Shown here one piece after another: positions 1 through 7,551 of a stretch of 36,171 bases of DNA (within the stretch, counting starts at the first letter, position 1; each line of letters starts with the position of its first letter). The DNA lies in assembly GCA_029266575.1 (NCBI GenBank), contig JAQSWP010000009.1, positions 1-36,171 of the forward strand, written 5' to 3'. The notes below the pieces were generated by a model. It had not been told where the DNA came from. It did no database searches and saw only the letters and a list, made by a program, of their open reading frames with translations. A program made the translations under genes and the position numbers. Origin of the DNA: Alphaproteobacteria bacterium (GTDB lineage Bacteria; Pseudomonadota; Alphaproteobacteria; Reyranellales; JAQSWP01).

Positions 1-561
1 GATCTTGATGTTGCGGGTGCCAAGCTCGACGGTGTCGTCGAGGTTCTTGTATTCGCGCTTATCCCACACCTTCACGGCGCGGCCTTCGCGGCCCTTGTCC
101 TGGCCGATGCGCACGCCTTCGGGGTTGAAGCCATAGGCGCCAAAGGGCGACGTGCCTGCCGTGCCGATCCACTTGCTGCCGCCCTCGTGGCGCTTCTTCT
201 GCTCTTCGAGGCGCTGCTTCAGCGTCTCCATCAGCTTTTCCCAGCCGCCAAGGGCTTCGATCTGCGCCTTCTCCTCCTCGGTGAGGAATTTCTCCGACAT
301 GGCTTTCAGCCACTCCTCGGGAATTTCCGCGGTGGTCGATTCGGCCACGTATTCCAGCCCCTTGAACGAGGCGCCGAAGACGCGATCGAACTTGTCGATG
401 TTGCGCTCGTCCTTGACCAGCACGGCGCGCGAGAGGAAATAGAAATCGTCGACGCTGTAATCGGCGACGCCCTTGTCCATCGCTTCCATCAGCGCCAGGT
501 ACTCCTTGATCGAGACCGGCACCTTGGCATCGCGCAGCTTGAGGAAGAAATCGATGAACAT
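1..561 (-). CDS. CoxE-type VWA domain protein, N-terminal part (cut by window edge)
   Basis: An open frame runs from an ATG at 561 to the left edge without a stop, giving 187 residues; the C-terminus lies outside the window. The start MFIDFFLKLRDAKVPVSIKEY and the following helical, charged region match the N-terminal part of CoxE-like VWA proteins, which act beside MoxR ATPases. A conserved-looking stretch, GTSPFGAYGFNPEGVRIG, comes just before the VWA fold, so the MIDAS metal-binding residues would be in the missing part. The gene sits 35 bp downstream of the MoxR ATPase on the same strand, the usual order. The known role of such pairs is chaperone-like maturation or metal insertion for a partner; which partner is served here cannot be told. 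The family call rests on recognition and context. Confidence 0.82.
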   Translation of the reverse strand, partial: MFIDFFLKLRDAKVPVSIKEYLALMEAMDKGVADYSVDDFYFLSRAVLVKDERNIDKFDRVFGASFKGLEYVAESTTAEIPEEWLKAMSEKFLTEEEKAQIEALGGWEKLMETLKQRLEEQKKRHEGGSKWIGTAGTSPFGAYGFNPEGVRIGQDKGREGRAVKVWDKREYKNLDDTVELGTRNIKI

Positions 562-596
562 GAGCGATCTCCTACGTCAGGCGATCCGTTGCTGAC

Positions 597-1442
597 TTAC
601 GACTTCTCGCGACGGGCCATGAAGGCCAGCCGCTCGAACAGATGCACGTCCTGCTCGTTTTTCAGCAGCGCCCCATGCAACGGCGGGATCAGCTTGGAGG
701 GATCCTTGCTGCGCAGCGCGTCGGCCGGGATGTCCTCGACCATCAGCAACTTCAGCCAGTCGAGCAGTTCCGAGGTCGAGGGCTTTTTCTTCAGGCCCGG
801 CACTTCGCGCACGTCGTAGAAGACGTTCAGCGCCTCGCGCACCAGGGTGCGCTGGATGCCGGGGAAATGCACGTCGATGATCTCGCTCATCGTCTCGCGG
901 TCGGGAAAGCGGATGTAGTGGAAGAAGCAGCGGCGCAGGAACGCGTCTGGCAATTCCTTCTCGTTGTTCGAGGTGATGATCACCACCGGCCGCTGCTCGG
1001 CCTTCACCACTTCCTGCGTCTCGTAGACGTAGAATTCCATGCGGTCGAGCTCGAGCAGCAGATCGTTGGGGAATTCGATGTCGGCCTTGTCGATCTCGTC
1101 GATCAGCAGCACCGGCCGCTCATTGGCGCCGAACGCGTCCCACAATTTGCCGCGCTTGATGTAGTTCTTGATGTCGTGGACGCGGCCGTCGCCCAGCTGC
1201 GAATCGCGCAGGCGCGAGACGGCGTCGTATTCGTACAGGCCCTGCTGCGCCTTGGTGGTCGACTTGATGTGCCACTCGATGATCGGCGCCTTGATGGCGC
1301 GCGCGACCTCATGGGCCAGGATGGTCTTGCCGGTGCCGGGCTCGCCCTTGATCAGCAGCGGCCGTTGCAGGGCGATGGCGGCATTGACCGCGACACGCAG
1401 ATCTTCGCTCGCGATATACCGATCGGTACCCGTGAATTTCAT
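597..1442 (-). CDS. MoxR-family AAA+ ATPase
   Basis: A 281-residue AAA+ ATPase. The Walker A motif GEPGTGKT is at residues 33-40, Walker B LLIDEID at 112-118, the sensor-1 asparagine at N159 in ITSNN, and an arginine-finger pair at R170-R171 in FLRRC. The C-terminal lid region follows. The length is typical for the MoxR group. Family members are cytoplasmic chaperone-like ATPases that work with VWA proteins, and such a protein is encoded 35 bp downstream, so the two genes are probably one operon. The ATG at 1442 is preceded by a good ribosome binding site (AGAGGAAA). The upstream gap to the cytochrome c' gene (about 230 bp) must carry divergent promoters, but I could not define them. Confidence 0.93.
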   Translation of the reverse strand: MKFTGTDRYIASEDLRVAVNAAIALQRPLLIKGEPGTGKTILAHEVARAIKAPIIEWHIKSTTKAQQGLYEYDAVSRLRDSQLGDGRVHDIKNYIKRGKLWDAFGANERPVLLIDEIDKADIEFPNDLLLELDRMEFYVYETQEVVKAEQRPVVIITSNNEKELPDAFLRRCFFHYIRFPDRETMSEIIDVHFPGIQRTLVREALNVFYDVREVPGLKKKPSTSELLDWLKLLMVEDIPADALRSKDPSKLIPPLHGALLKNEQDVHLFERLAFMARREKS

Positions 1443-1670
1443 CGATTTCCTCTGTTTCTCGAACTAAACCGCAATTCAGCCCACCCTAGGAGGCGGACGG
1501 TGCCAAGGCAAGACTGGCCAGAAATCGCTAGGCGGAAGAGGGTCTTACCGACCGTTCCGGCGCGCAGGCCACGCTGAAGGAATCACAGGCAAGTGATTGA
1601 ATAAACTGGCGCCAACCGTGTCTACTTCAGTTGGTCGCACAAAAACGGCAAGTCACACAGGGAGCGTTTA

Positions 1671-2141
1671 ATGAGGAACAGATGGGTCAAGGGCGCAGTG
1701 GCGGCGGCGCTGGCGCTGTCCTTCGCCGGCGGCGTTGTAGTGGTGGCCCAGGCGCAGGGCGACGTCATCAAGGCGCGCCAGGACAACCGCAAGGAAATCA
1801 CCCGGCTCGGCGGGCGTGAAATGCGTCCCTTGCTGGAGGCCGACGGCAACCTTGCCGAACTGGCGACCAGGGCGGAAAGGATCGCCGAGCTCAACAAGCA
1901 GTTCGCCACCATGTTCCCGCCGGGTTCGGACAAGGGAAATACCCTGGCCTCGCCGGCGATCTGGACCGACCGCGCCGGCTTCGATGCCGCGAACAAGGCC
2001 TCGGTCGATGCGGCTTTGAAGATGGCCGAACTGGCCAAAGCGGGCAATCGTGCCGCCCTGGCCGACCAGTACAAGGTCATGGGCAGCACCTGTGGCGCCT
2101 GCCATCAGAAATACACCACCAGCGACCCGTTCAAGAAATAA
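1671..2141 (+). CDS. Cytochrome c' / c-556 family protein
   Basis: A 156-residue exported haem protein. An N-terminal signal peptide (basic MRNRWVKG, hydrophobic core, cleavage near AQA at about residue 28) is followed by a helical body. Near the C-terminus is a single haem-attachment site CGACH at residues 141-145, followed by QKY. A lone CxxCH at the C-terminal end of a four-helix bundle is the hallmark of class II cytochromes c (c' and c-556). It would act in the periplasm, in electron transfer or in binding small gases such as NO; the sequence cannot separate these. The methionine-ligand state is not certain. The gene is convergent with a membrane cytochrome b561, a plausible electron partner. 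A terminator hairpin follows the stop codon. Confidence 0.9.
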   Translation: MRNRWVKGAVAAALALSFAGGVVVVAQAQGDVIKARQDNRKEITRLGGREMRPLLEADGNLAELATRAERIAELNKQFATMFPPGSDKGNTLASPAIWTDRAGFDAANKASVDAALKMAELAKAGNRAALADQYKVMGSTCGACHQKYTTSDPFKK

Positions 2142-2159
2142 TCGAATCGAGATGAGAAG

Positions 2160-2190
2160 AGCGCCGCTTCGAAAGAGGCGGCGCTTTTTT
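2160..2190 (+). terminator. Rho-independent terminator after the cytochrome c' gene
   Basis: AGCGCCGC (2160-2167) pairs with GCGGCGCT (2178-2185), followed directly by a run of T to 2190. It ends the cytochrome c' transcript. The T-run touches the stop codon of the convergent cytochrome b561 gene at 2190-2192, so the two transcripts meet here. Confidence 0.85.
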
Positions 2191-2885
2191 CATCCCAGCC
2201 GCACGATGGCGAAGACAATCAAGGCCGAAAGAACGAGCAGCGCCAGCGCCAGCAGGGGATTGGCCATTTTGGGCTCGCTCCCCGGTGCGATCGGCAGAAG
2301 TTTTTTGCCGCTGAACATGGCGGCCACCAGATTGTCGCGCTTGAACACCAGATAGGCGAGCACGGCCAGCACGTGCAGCCCGATCGCCACCAGCAAAAAC
2401 TTCACGACCATCTCGTGGATATCGCTCAGCGCCTTGCTGGTATTTTCCGATACCAGCAGCGACAGCGGTCCGGCATTGAGATTGGCATCTTCGGCGAACA
2501 GGCCTGTCCCTGCCTGCACCAGAAGCAGCACCAGCAGCAACGCGACCATCCAGCCGCCCAGCGGATTGTGCCCGACATCGCCTGTTTTACCCGGCCGGAA
2601 CAGAGCTCCGAGATGTTGCAATCCGGCCTTTGGGCCCTTGATGAAATCGGAAAAACGCGCCGTACCGCTGCCGAAGAAGCCCCACAGGATACGATAGATC
2701 AGCAGCGTCAAAATTGCGTAGCCGGACCAGAAGTGCCAGGGCATCCAATCATAGCCCTGCTCGCCGCTCCACCACGAGAAGGCGACCAGGACCACCAGCA
2801 GCCAGTGGAAAATCCGCGTTGGCAAATCCCAGACCCTAACGCTGCGGTTGGCGGACGGGCTGGACGAGGCCGGCGGTTCGGTCAT
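2190..2885 (-). CDS. Cytochrome b561 family membrane protein
   Basis: A 231-residue integral membrane cytochrome of the bacterial b561 / Ni-Fe hydrogenase b-subunit type. Likely haem-ligand histidines are visible in helix 1 (RIFHWLLV), helix 2 (MPWHFWSGY) and the fourth helix (SDIHEMV and GLHVLAV). The opening VRVWDLPTRIFHW is typical of the family. A further hydrophobic helix closes the C-terminus. The chosen start is the ATG at 2885 (MTEPPASSS); a longer reading from 3134 adds 83 residues of arginine- and alanine-rich sequence that is antisense to the next gene and is not credible. It would move electrons between the quinone pool and a periplasmic c-type cytochrome, possibly the convergent cytochrome c'. 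That pairing is inferred from position only. Confidence 0.9.
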   Translation of the reverse strand: MTEPPASSSPSANRSVRVWDLPTRIFHWLLVVLVAFSWWSGEQGYDWMPWHFWSGYAILTLLIYRILWGFFGSGTARFSDFIKGPKAGLQHLGALFRPGKTGDVGHNPLGGWMVALLLVLLLVQAGTGLFAEDANLNAGPLSLLVSENTSKALSDIHEMVVKFLLVAIGLHVLAVLAYLVFKRDNLVAAMFSGKKLLPIAPGSEPKMANPLLALALLVLSALIVFAIVRLG

Positions 2886-2961
2886 GGGCTCAAGTCTTGC
2901 GCAAGCGCGACGGTATCTGCAAGCGCTTGCGCGGGCGGCCTGGCCTGTCGATGATGGCGGC

Positions 2962-4194
2962 ATGGTCCGTCGAGGCAATCTGACCGTTTTCGTTCTGCCG
3001 GTCGTGTTGGCTTTGCTGGCCAGTCCGGCCGCCGCGCAGGATCTGCGCGCCGAGGCCGAGCGCGGCGCGCCGGCAGCGCAACGCCAGCTCGGCATGGCGT
3101 ATCTGGATGGCCAGGGCGTTGCGCCCAATGCCACGGAAGCGGCGCGCTGGCTGGTGCGGGCAGCCGAACAGGGCGATCAGGAAGCGGCCAACCAACTCGG
3201 CAATCTTTTTGCCGCCGGCAATGGCGTGGCCAGGGACGAGGCGCGCGCCGTGCAGCTGTTCGAGCAGGCCGGCACGATGGGCCATGCGCGCGGGCGCTTC
3301 AATGCCGGGCTGGCCTATGCCACCGGCCGCGGCGTGGCGCGCGACGAGGCGCGCGCGGCGTACTGGTTCGGCGAGGCGGCCAGGATCGACGATCCCGCCA
3401 CTCTGATGGCGCTGGCCAATTTGCGCGAACGCGGCGGCCCGCTGCCGGCCGATCCGGTCGAAGCGCAGCGGCTCTATCGCCGCGCTGCCGGGCTCGGCCA
3501 CGCGCCGGCGCAATACCGGCTGGCGCTGGGCCTGGCCAATGGCAGCATCGGCGCGCGCGATCCCGCCGCCGCCTTCGCCCAGATGAAAAGCCTGGCGCAG
3601 AACGGCTACGAAGACGCCATGGTCAGCCTGGGCGACATGCATGCGGCGGGGCTGGGCACGGCGGAAAATCTTGGCGAGGCGGTCTCCTGGTATCGCCGCG
3701 CCGCCGAGCGCGGCAATGCCGGCGCGCAGCTGAAATTCGGCAACGCGTATTTCACCGGCACGGGTGTCGAGCGCGATCTGCCCGCAGCGCTGGGCTGGTA
3801 CCAACGCGCGGCGCGCCAGGGCGATGCGGAGGCAATGTACCTGCTGGGCATTTTCCATGCCGGCGGCGTTGCCGGTCCGCGCCAGCCGCAGGAAGCCTAT
3901 AAATGGTTTTCCCTGGCGCAGGCGCGCGGTTTCCGCCGCGCCGCCGATGTGCGCAAGTCAATGGAACAGCAGCTCAGCGCCACCGAGCGTCGCGCCGCGG
4001 AGGCAGCGGCGGCGGCGTTCGTGCCGGTCATGGAGCGGGCCGGTGCCATGTCGTCGCCCGCCGCTTTTGCCCCCACCACTGCTCCGGCGCCAGCGCAACC
4101 GGCGCAGCCGCCGGCCCGCACAATAGGTGTACCTGCACCCACACCTGCCGCACCGTCGCCGGGCGGGATTCCGTTGCAACTGCATCAGCGGTAA
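2962..4194 (+). CDS. Secreted Sel1-repeat (SLR/TPR-like) protein
   Basis: A 410-residue protein built almost wholly of Sel1-like repeats of about 36 residues. I count eight, starting near residue 35, each with the pattern A.xQLGxxYxxGxGVxxDxxxAxxWxxxAAxxG. The N-terminus MVRRGNLTVFVLPVVLALL is a signal peptide ending near AAA-QD, so the product is periplasmic or secreted. The C-terminal 70 residues are alanine/proline-rich and look disordered. The start at 2962 was chosen because it opens the signal peptide; an in-frame ATG at 2884 would bury it and overlap the divergent b561 gene. Sel1 repeats are protein-protein interaction scaffolds; the partner is unknown. It is divergent from the b561 gene with 76 bp between them. 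Confidence 0.88.
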   Translation: MVRRGNLTVFVLPVVLALLASPAAAQDLRAEAERGAPAAQRQLGMAYLDGQGVAPNATEAARWLVRAAEQGDQEAANQLGNLFAAGNGVARDEARAVQLFEQAGTMGHARGRFNAGLAYATGRGVARDEARAAYWFGEAARIDDPATLMALANLRERGGPLPADPVEAQRLYRRAAGLGHAPAQYRLALGLANGSIGARDPAAAFAQMKSLAQNGYEDAMVSLGDMHAAGLGTAENLGEAVSWYRRAAERGNAGAQLKFGNAYFTGTGVERDLPAALGWYQRAARQGDAEAMYLLGIFHAGGVAGPRQPQEAYKWFSLAQARGFRRAADVRKSMEQQLSATERRAAEAAAAAFVPVMERAGAMSSPAAFAPTTAPAPAQPAQPPARTIGVPAPTPAAPSPGGIPLQLHQR

Positions 4195-4387
4195 AATTGC
4201 ATCCGAGTTGCAAGTAGCCGATTTCATTTGGATACCGACCTGCTAAACTGATCGGGTCATTGGGGAGCATGACAGGCCGAATGCCGGGGAGCATTGGCAA
4301 CGGTCCTGCGCCATCGACGTCTTATTAGCCGCCGTTCTGGCGGTCCTGTTGTTTGCATTCACACATAGACCACACTGAATTAGGCCA

Positions 4388-5002
4388 ATGATGTCAGACC
4401 GCAACATTGCAATGGGGGAGCGCATTCGCCGCGCTCGCAAATCGCTCAATCTGACGCAACAGGAATTCGCCGAGCGCTTGCAGGTGACGCAGCCCACCGT
4501 GCATCGCTGGGAAAAGGGTTTCTACGATCCCGACGAATCGGCCTTGCAGCGCCTGGCGGCGATGACCGACCTGCCGCCAGCCTATTTTCGCTACGGCGAG
4601 CAGGCGGTGACGCAGACGCGCCGCGCCGTGACGGTGGTCGGACATGTCGGAACGGACGGACAGGTCAGCCTTGACGACAACAAAGCCGCCAGCGCGCCGA
4701 CCATCGAGGCGCCGGCCAGCGAGACCCTGTCGGCCGTGGCGATCGTGGTGCGGGGCGACAGCCTCTATCCCGTCTATCAGGACGGCGACGTGATTTTCTA
4801 CGGTCTCGAAGCCAGCAACGACGAGCAGGCCTTCCTGGGACGCGAATGCGTGGTGAAACTGGCCAAGGGCCCGACGCTGTTGAAGCGCGTCATGCGCGGC
4901 AGCGAGCGCGGCTCCTACCTGCTGCTCTCCCATAACGGCTCGCCGGTGGACAATGCGCGGCTCGACTGGGCCGCGCCGGTGCGCTGGATCAAGCGCGCCT
5001 AG
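4388..5002 (+). CDS. XRE-family regulator with LexA-like S24 peptidase domain
   Basis: A 204-residue transcription factor. An XRE-type helix-turn-helix spans about residues 10-65 (RIRRARKSLNLTQQEFAERL, then TQPTVHRWEKG). A LexA/CI-type S24 peptidase fold covers about 81-204. The serine of the Ser-Lys dyad fits S125 in RGDSLYPVYQDGD and the lysine fits K166 in LLKRV. The usual Ala-Gly self-cleavage bond is not seen: the matching segment reads VVGHVGTDGQV, with Thr89-Asp90 where Ala-Gly is expected, so autoproteolysis is doubtful or altered. The protein is probably a dimeric repressor responding to stress or DNA damage. The ATG pair at 4388/4391 has no clear ribosome binding site. The stop codon TAG lies inside a palindromic repeat. 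Confidence 0.85.
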   Translation: MMSDRNIAMGERIRRARKSLNLTQQEFAERLQVTQPTVHRWEKGFYDPDESALQRLAAMTDLPPAYFRYGEQAVTQTRRAVTVVGHVGTDGQVSLDDNKAASAPTIEAPASETLSAVAIVVRGDSLYPVYQDGDVIFYGLEASNDEQAFLGRECVVKLAKGPTLLKRVMRGSERGSYLLLSHNGSPVDNARLDWAAPVRWIKRA

Positions 5003-5071
5003 AGCAAATCGAGCCGATTCAAACGTTCTGACGGGATCGCAATGCGACATCGTTAAAACGTGATTTCTCTG
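5001..5071 (+). repeat. Degenerate copy of the AGAGC palindromic intergenic repeat (copy A)
   Basis: It begins AGAGCAAATC at 5001, identical to the left end of the copy at 21160. It contains GACGGGATCGCA (5030-5041) at the centre and ends near CTCT at 5067-5070. The two halves are only partly complementary, so this is the most diverged copy. The stop codon of the upstream regulator (5000-5002) is formed by the first bases of the repeat. Confidence 0.65.
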
Positions 5072-5081
5072 AAAACGGAAA

Positions 5082-5099
5082 CGGCCCCGAAAGGGGCCG
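5082..5099 (-). terminator. Terminator hairpin of the Tat mini-protein gene
   Basis: CGGCCCC (5082-5088) and GGGGCCG (5093-5099) form a perfect 7-bp stem with a GAAA/TTTC loop. Read on the minus strand it is followed by a T-rich stretch (TTTCCGTTTTC). It lies 28 bp past the minus-strand stop codon at 5127. Confidence 0.7.
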
Positions 5100-5126
5100 C
5101 TGCATCGTCGCTGCGAATGCGCCGGC

Positions 5127-5342
5127 TTACGGCGGGCAGGTCGGCGATGGCGGATTGTCGGACGGATCGTTGTTCATCTGCGGGCAGGGCGTGGGGAACG
5201 GCAAGGTCGCCTTGCTGCGATTAATCTTCAGCACGGACGGCGCCATATAGGCCGCGCCAGCCGCCAGACCCAGTTTCGCCAGCGCCCGGCGGCGGGAAAC
5301 GCCCGACGAAGCCTCGTCGCGATCGGGTTTTTGCTCGCTCAT
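5127..5342 (-). CDS. 71-residue Tat-signal mini-protein with a short Pro/Cys tail
   Basis: A very short protein that is mostly export signal. A twin-arginine motif SRRRALAKLGLAAGA at residues 16-30 is followed by a hydrophobic core. The rest, from about residue 45, is only some 27 residues rich in proline (FPTPCPQ ... PSPTCPP), with cysteines at positions 53 and 69. I do not recognise a functional family. The Tat signal, the start ATG at 5342 and the terminator just downstream argue that it is a real gene. It is the last gene on the strand that carries the nucleotidyltransferase, cyclase, gmhA and hldE genes, 134 bp after hldE. Possible roles are a secreted metal-binding peptide, a subunit tag, or a substrate peptide for the PqqD/kinase set elsewhere in the window; all are conjecture. 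Confidence 0.72.
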   Translation of the reverse strand: MSEQKPDRDEASSGVSRRRALAKLGLAAGAAYMAPSVLKINRSKATLPFPTPCPQMNNDPSDNPPSPTCPP

Positions 5343-5427
5343 GGTGAAATCAGCCCCAAAACGAAATTCAGGTCAGGCCGCAGCCGTACGAAGGTAATAA
5401 CTTCAATCACTTACAGAATGCCACAGA

Positions 5428-5465
5428 GCAATGATCAGGTAAAGTGGTAAATAGCACCTGATTGC
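5428..5465 (-). promoter_or_regulatory. Stem-loop between hldE and the Tat mini-protein gene
   Basis: GCAAT (5428-5432) and CAGGT (5436-5440), separated by a 3-base bulge, pair with ACCTG ATTGC (5456-5465). Beside it is a perfect palindrome GACTTAAGTC (5469-5478) that reaches the hldE stop. There is no T-run after the hairpin, so a terminator is unlikely. It could be an operator or an RNA structure in the leader of the mini-protein gene. Confidence 0.4.
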
Positions 5466-5476
5466 AAAGACTTAAG

Positions 5477-6949
5477 TCACGGACCTGTATTGCCGGCCAG
5501 CCGCCGGATGGTGCCGCTGGTGCTGTGCCCGGGGGCAAGCTCAGCCAGTACCACACGCCCGCCATAGGATTTGACCAGCGCTCCGCCCACCACCTGATCT
5601 TCGGTATAGTCCGCGCCCTTGACCAGAATTTGCGGCCGCACTGCTGCAATCAGCTGTTCCGGGGTGTCCTGCGCGAAAATAACCAGCGCATCGACATCGG
5701 CCAGCGACGCCAGCACCGCCGCCCGCGCGCCCTCGTTCTGCACCGGCCGCGCGCTGCCCTTCAGCCGCTTGACCGAGGCATCGCTGTTCAGTCCGACGAT
5801 GAGCCGATCGCACGCCGCGCGCGCCTGACGCAGCAGCGACACGTGTCCTGGATGCAGCAGATCGAAACAGCCATTGGTGAAGCCCACCGACAGTCCCTGA
5901 TCGCGCCAGCGGCTGGCGCGCGCTGCGGCCTGATCGGCGGTCATGACCTTCAGCGACGGCATCGCGAGGTTCTGCTGCTCGATGGCGGCGTGCAATTCCT
6001 CGATGCTGGCGACGGCAGTGCCGATCTTGCCGACCACGATGCCAGCGGCGAGGTTGGCCAGCTGCGCCGCCAGCTCTAGATCGATGCCGGCGGCCAGCGC
6101 CACCGCCATGCTCGCCACCACCGTGTCGCCGGCGCCGGCCACGTCGAACACCTCGCGCGCCTGCGCCCGCACATGCGCCACGCGCCCGCTGCGTTCGATC
6201 AGGCTCATGCCTTCGCCCGAGCGCGTCGCCAGCACCGCCTCGATGCCGCAGGCCTCGATCAGCTTGCGCGCGGCGGCGACGATTTCTTCATCGTTGGTGG
6301 CTGGCAGGCCGGACGCCTGCGCCAGTTCGCGGGCATTGGGCGTTACCAGGCTGGCGCCGCGATATCGGCTGTAATCGCTGCCCTTGGGATCTATCACCAC
6401 CATGCAGCCATGCTGGCGGGCGGCGGCAATCAGCGACGGCGCAACGCCCTCGCCTAGCACGCCCTTGCCGTAGTCCGACAGCGCCAGCACCTGGCAGCCG
6501 TCGAGTGCGGCCAAAGCGCGTGCCAGCAGGGACTCGCGGGCGCTTTCCTGCAGGGTATCGTCGCTTTCGCGATCGGCGCGCAGCAATTGCTGGCCGGCGG
6601 CGATATAGCGGGTCTTGATGGTGGTGCTGCGCCCGCGCACCGGCAGCAGCGAGGCTTCGACGTTTTGCATGGCGCCCAGCAGCCGCTCGATTTCGGTGCC
6701 GGCCGCATCGATGCCGATCACCGAGACGAAGGAGGATCGCGCGCCCAGCGCCGCCATGTTGCGCACCACATTGCCGGCGCCGCCCAGCATCGCCGCTTCA
6801 TGGTCGACCTTGAGCACCGGGATCGGCGCTTCGGGCGAGATGCGGTTCACCCCGCCATAGACGAAGCGATCCAGCATCACGTCGCCGACGCACAGCACGC
6901 GCCCCTGGCTCAGGCTGGCAAGCGCCGCATGCAGCCTCTCGCCGCTCAC
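5477..6949 (-). CDS. hldE: Bifunctional heptose-7-phosphate kinase / heptose-1-phosphate adenylyltransferase HldE
   Basis: A 490-residue two-domain enzyme of ADP-heptose synthesis in the cytoplasm. Residues about 15-325 form a PfkB-type sugar kinase: GGAGN at 56-60, and AGAGD at 271-275 with the catalytic base D275. Residues about 350-490 form a cytidylyltransferase-like domain with FTNGCFDLLHPGH at 357-369, where HPGH is the nucleotide-transfer signature. The kinase makes heptose-1,7-bisphosphate; the second domain adds AMP to heptose-1-phosphate. The start is GTG at 6949, which overlaps the gmhA stop as GTGA, a sign of translational coupling. A heptose-bisphosphate phosphatase (GmhB) and epimerase (HldD) are not in the window. 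The product feeds LPS core or another heptose-containing surface glycan. Confidence 0.96.
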   Translation of the reverse strand: MSGERLHAALASLSQGRVLCVGDVMLDRFVYGGVNRISPEAPIPVLKVDHEAAMLGGAGNVVRNMAALGARSSFVSVIGIDAAGTEIERLLGAMQNVEASLLPVRGRSTTIKTRYIAAGQQLLRADRESDDTLQESARESLLARALAALDGCQVLALSDYGKGVLGEGVAPSLIAAARQHGCMVVIDPKGSDYSRYRGASLVTPNARELAQASGLPATNDEEIVAAARKLIEACGIEAVLATRSGEGMSLIERSGRVAHVRAQAREVFDVAGAGDTVVASMAVALAAGIDLELAAQLANLAAGIVVGKIGTAVASIEELHAAIEQQNLAMPSLKVMTADQAAARASRWRDQGLSVGFTNGCFDLLHPGHVSLLRQARAACDRLIVGLNSDASVKRLKGSARPVQNEGARAAVLASLADVDALVIFAQDTPEQLIAAVRPQILVKGADYTEDQVVGGALVKSYGGRVVLAELAPGHSTSGTIRRLAGNTGP

Positions 6950-7551
6950 CGCTGCCGCTCCGTCGCCAGGCCCAGGGAGATTTCAAGCGCGCCGCACAGC
7001 ATCTGGCCCAGCATGATGTGCATTTCCTGAATGCGCGCCGTCACGGCGCTGGGCACGATCAGCAGCGGATCGGCGAGGCTAACCATGTCGCCGCCCAGCC
7101 CGCCAGTGAAGCCGGCGGCGATCAGCCCGTGCGTCTTCGCTTCGCGCAGACCCAGCAGCACGTTGCGGCTGCGGCCCGAGGTGGAAATGCCGATGGCGAC
7201 GTCGCCCTTGCGCCCCAGCGCCTCGATCTGGCGCGCGAAGATCCGTTCGAAGCCCATGTCGTTGCCGATCGCCGTCAGCGCCGAGCTGTCGGTGGTCAGC
7301 GCCAGCGCCGCGATCGGCGCGCGATCGGAGACGTAGCGCACGGAAAGCTCGGTCGCCAGGTGCTGCGCATCGGCGGCGCTGCCGCCATTGCCGAAGAACA
7401 GCAGCTTGTTGCCCTTGTTGATGGCGCTGGCGCAGACCTGCACCAGATGGGCGAATTCCTGGCCGAGCCCGGCCTTGACGCCGGCCAGCGTCGCCTCATG
7501 TTCGGCGATTTCGGCGGCGAAGAATTGTTTGAGATCGAGCACGGCGATCAC
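6946..7551 (-). CDS. gmhA: D-sedoheptulose-7-phosphate isomerase GmhA
   Basis: A 201-residue SIS-domain isomerase that converts sedoheptulose-7-phosphate to D-glycero-D-manno-heptose-7-phosphate, the first step toward ADP-heptose. The SIS motifs are visible: LLFFGNGGSAADAQHLATEL (substrate phosphate loop), then GISTSGRSRNV and IQEMHIMLGQMLC, which carries the active-site glutamate and histidine. The start is GTG at 7551, forming a GTGA overlap with the stop of the upstream cyclase gene; a longer frame to 7677 would run antisense into that gene and is unlikely. The next gene, hldE, also overlaps by GTGA, so cyclase, gmhA and hldE are probably translated as a coupled set. Confidence 0.95.
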   Translation of the reverse strand: MIAVLDLKQFFAAEIAEHEATLAGVKAGLGQEFAHLVQVCASAINKGNKLLFFGNGGSAADAQHLATELSVRYVSDRAPIAALALTTDSSALTAIGNDMGFERIFARQIEALGRKGDVAIGISTSGRSRNVLLGLREAKTHGLIAAGFTGGLGGDMVSLADPLLIVPSAVTARIQEMHIMLGQMLCGALEISLGLATERQR

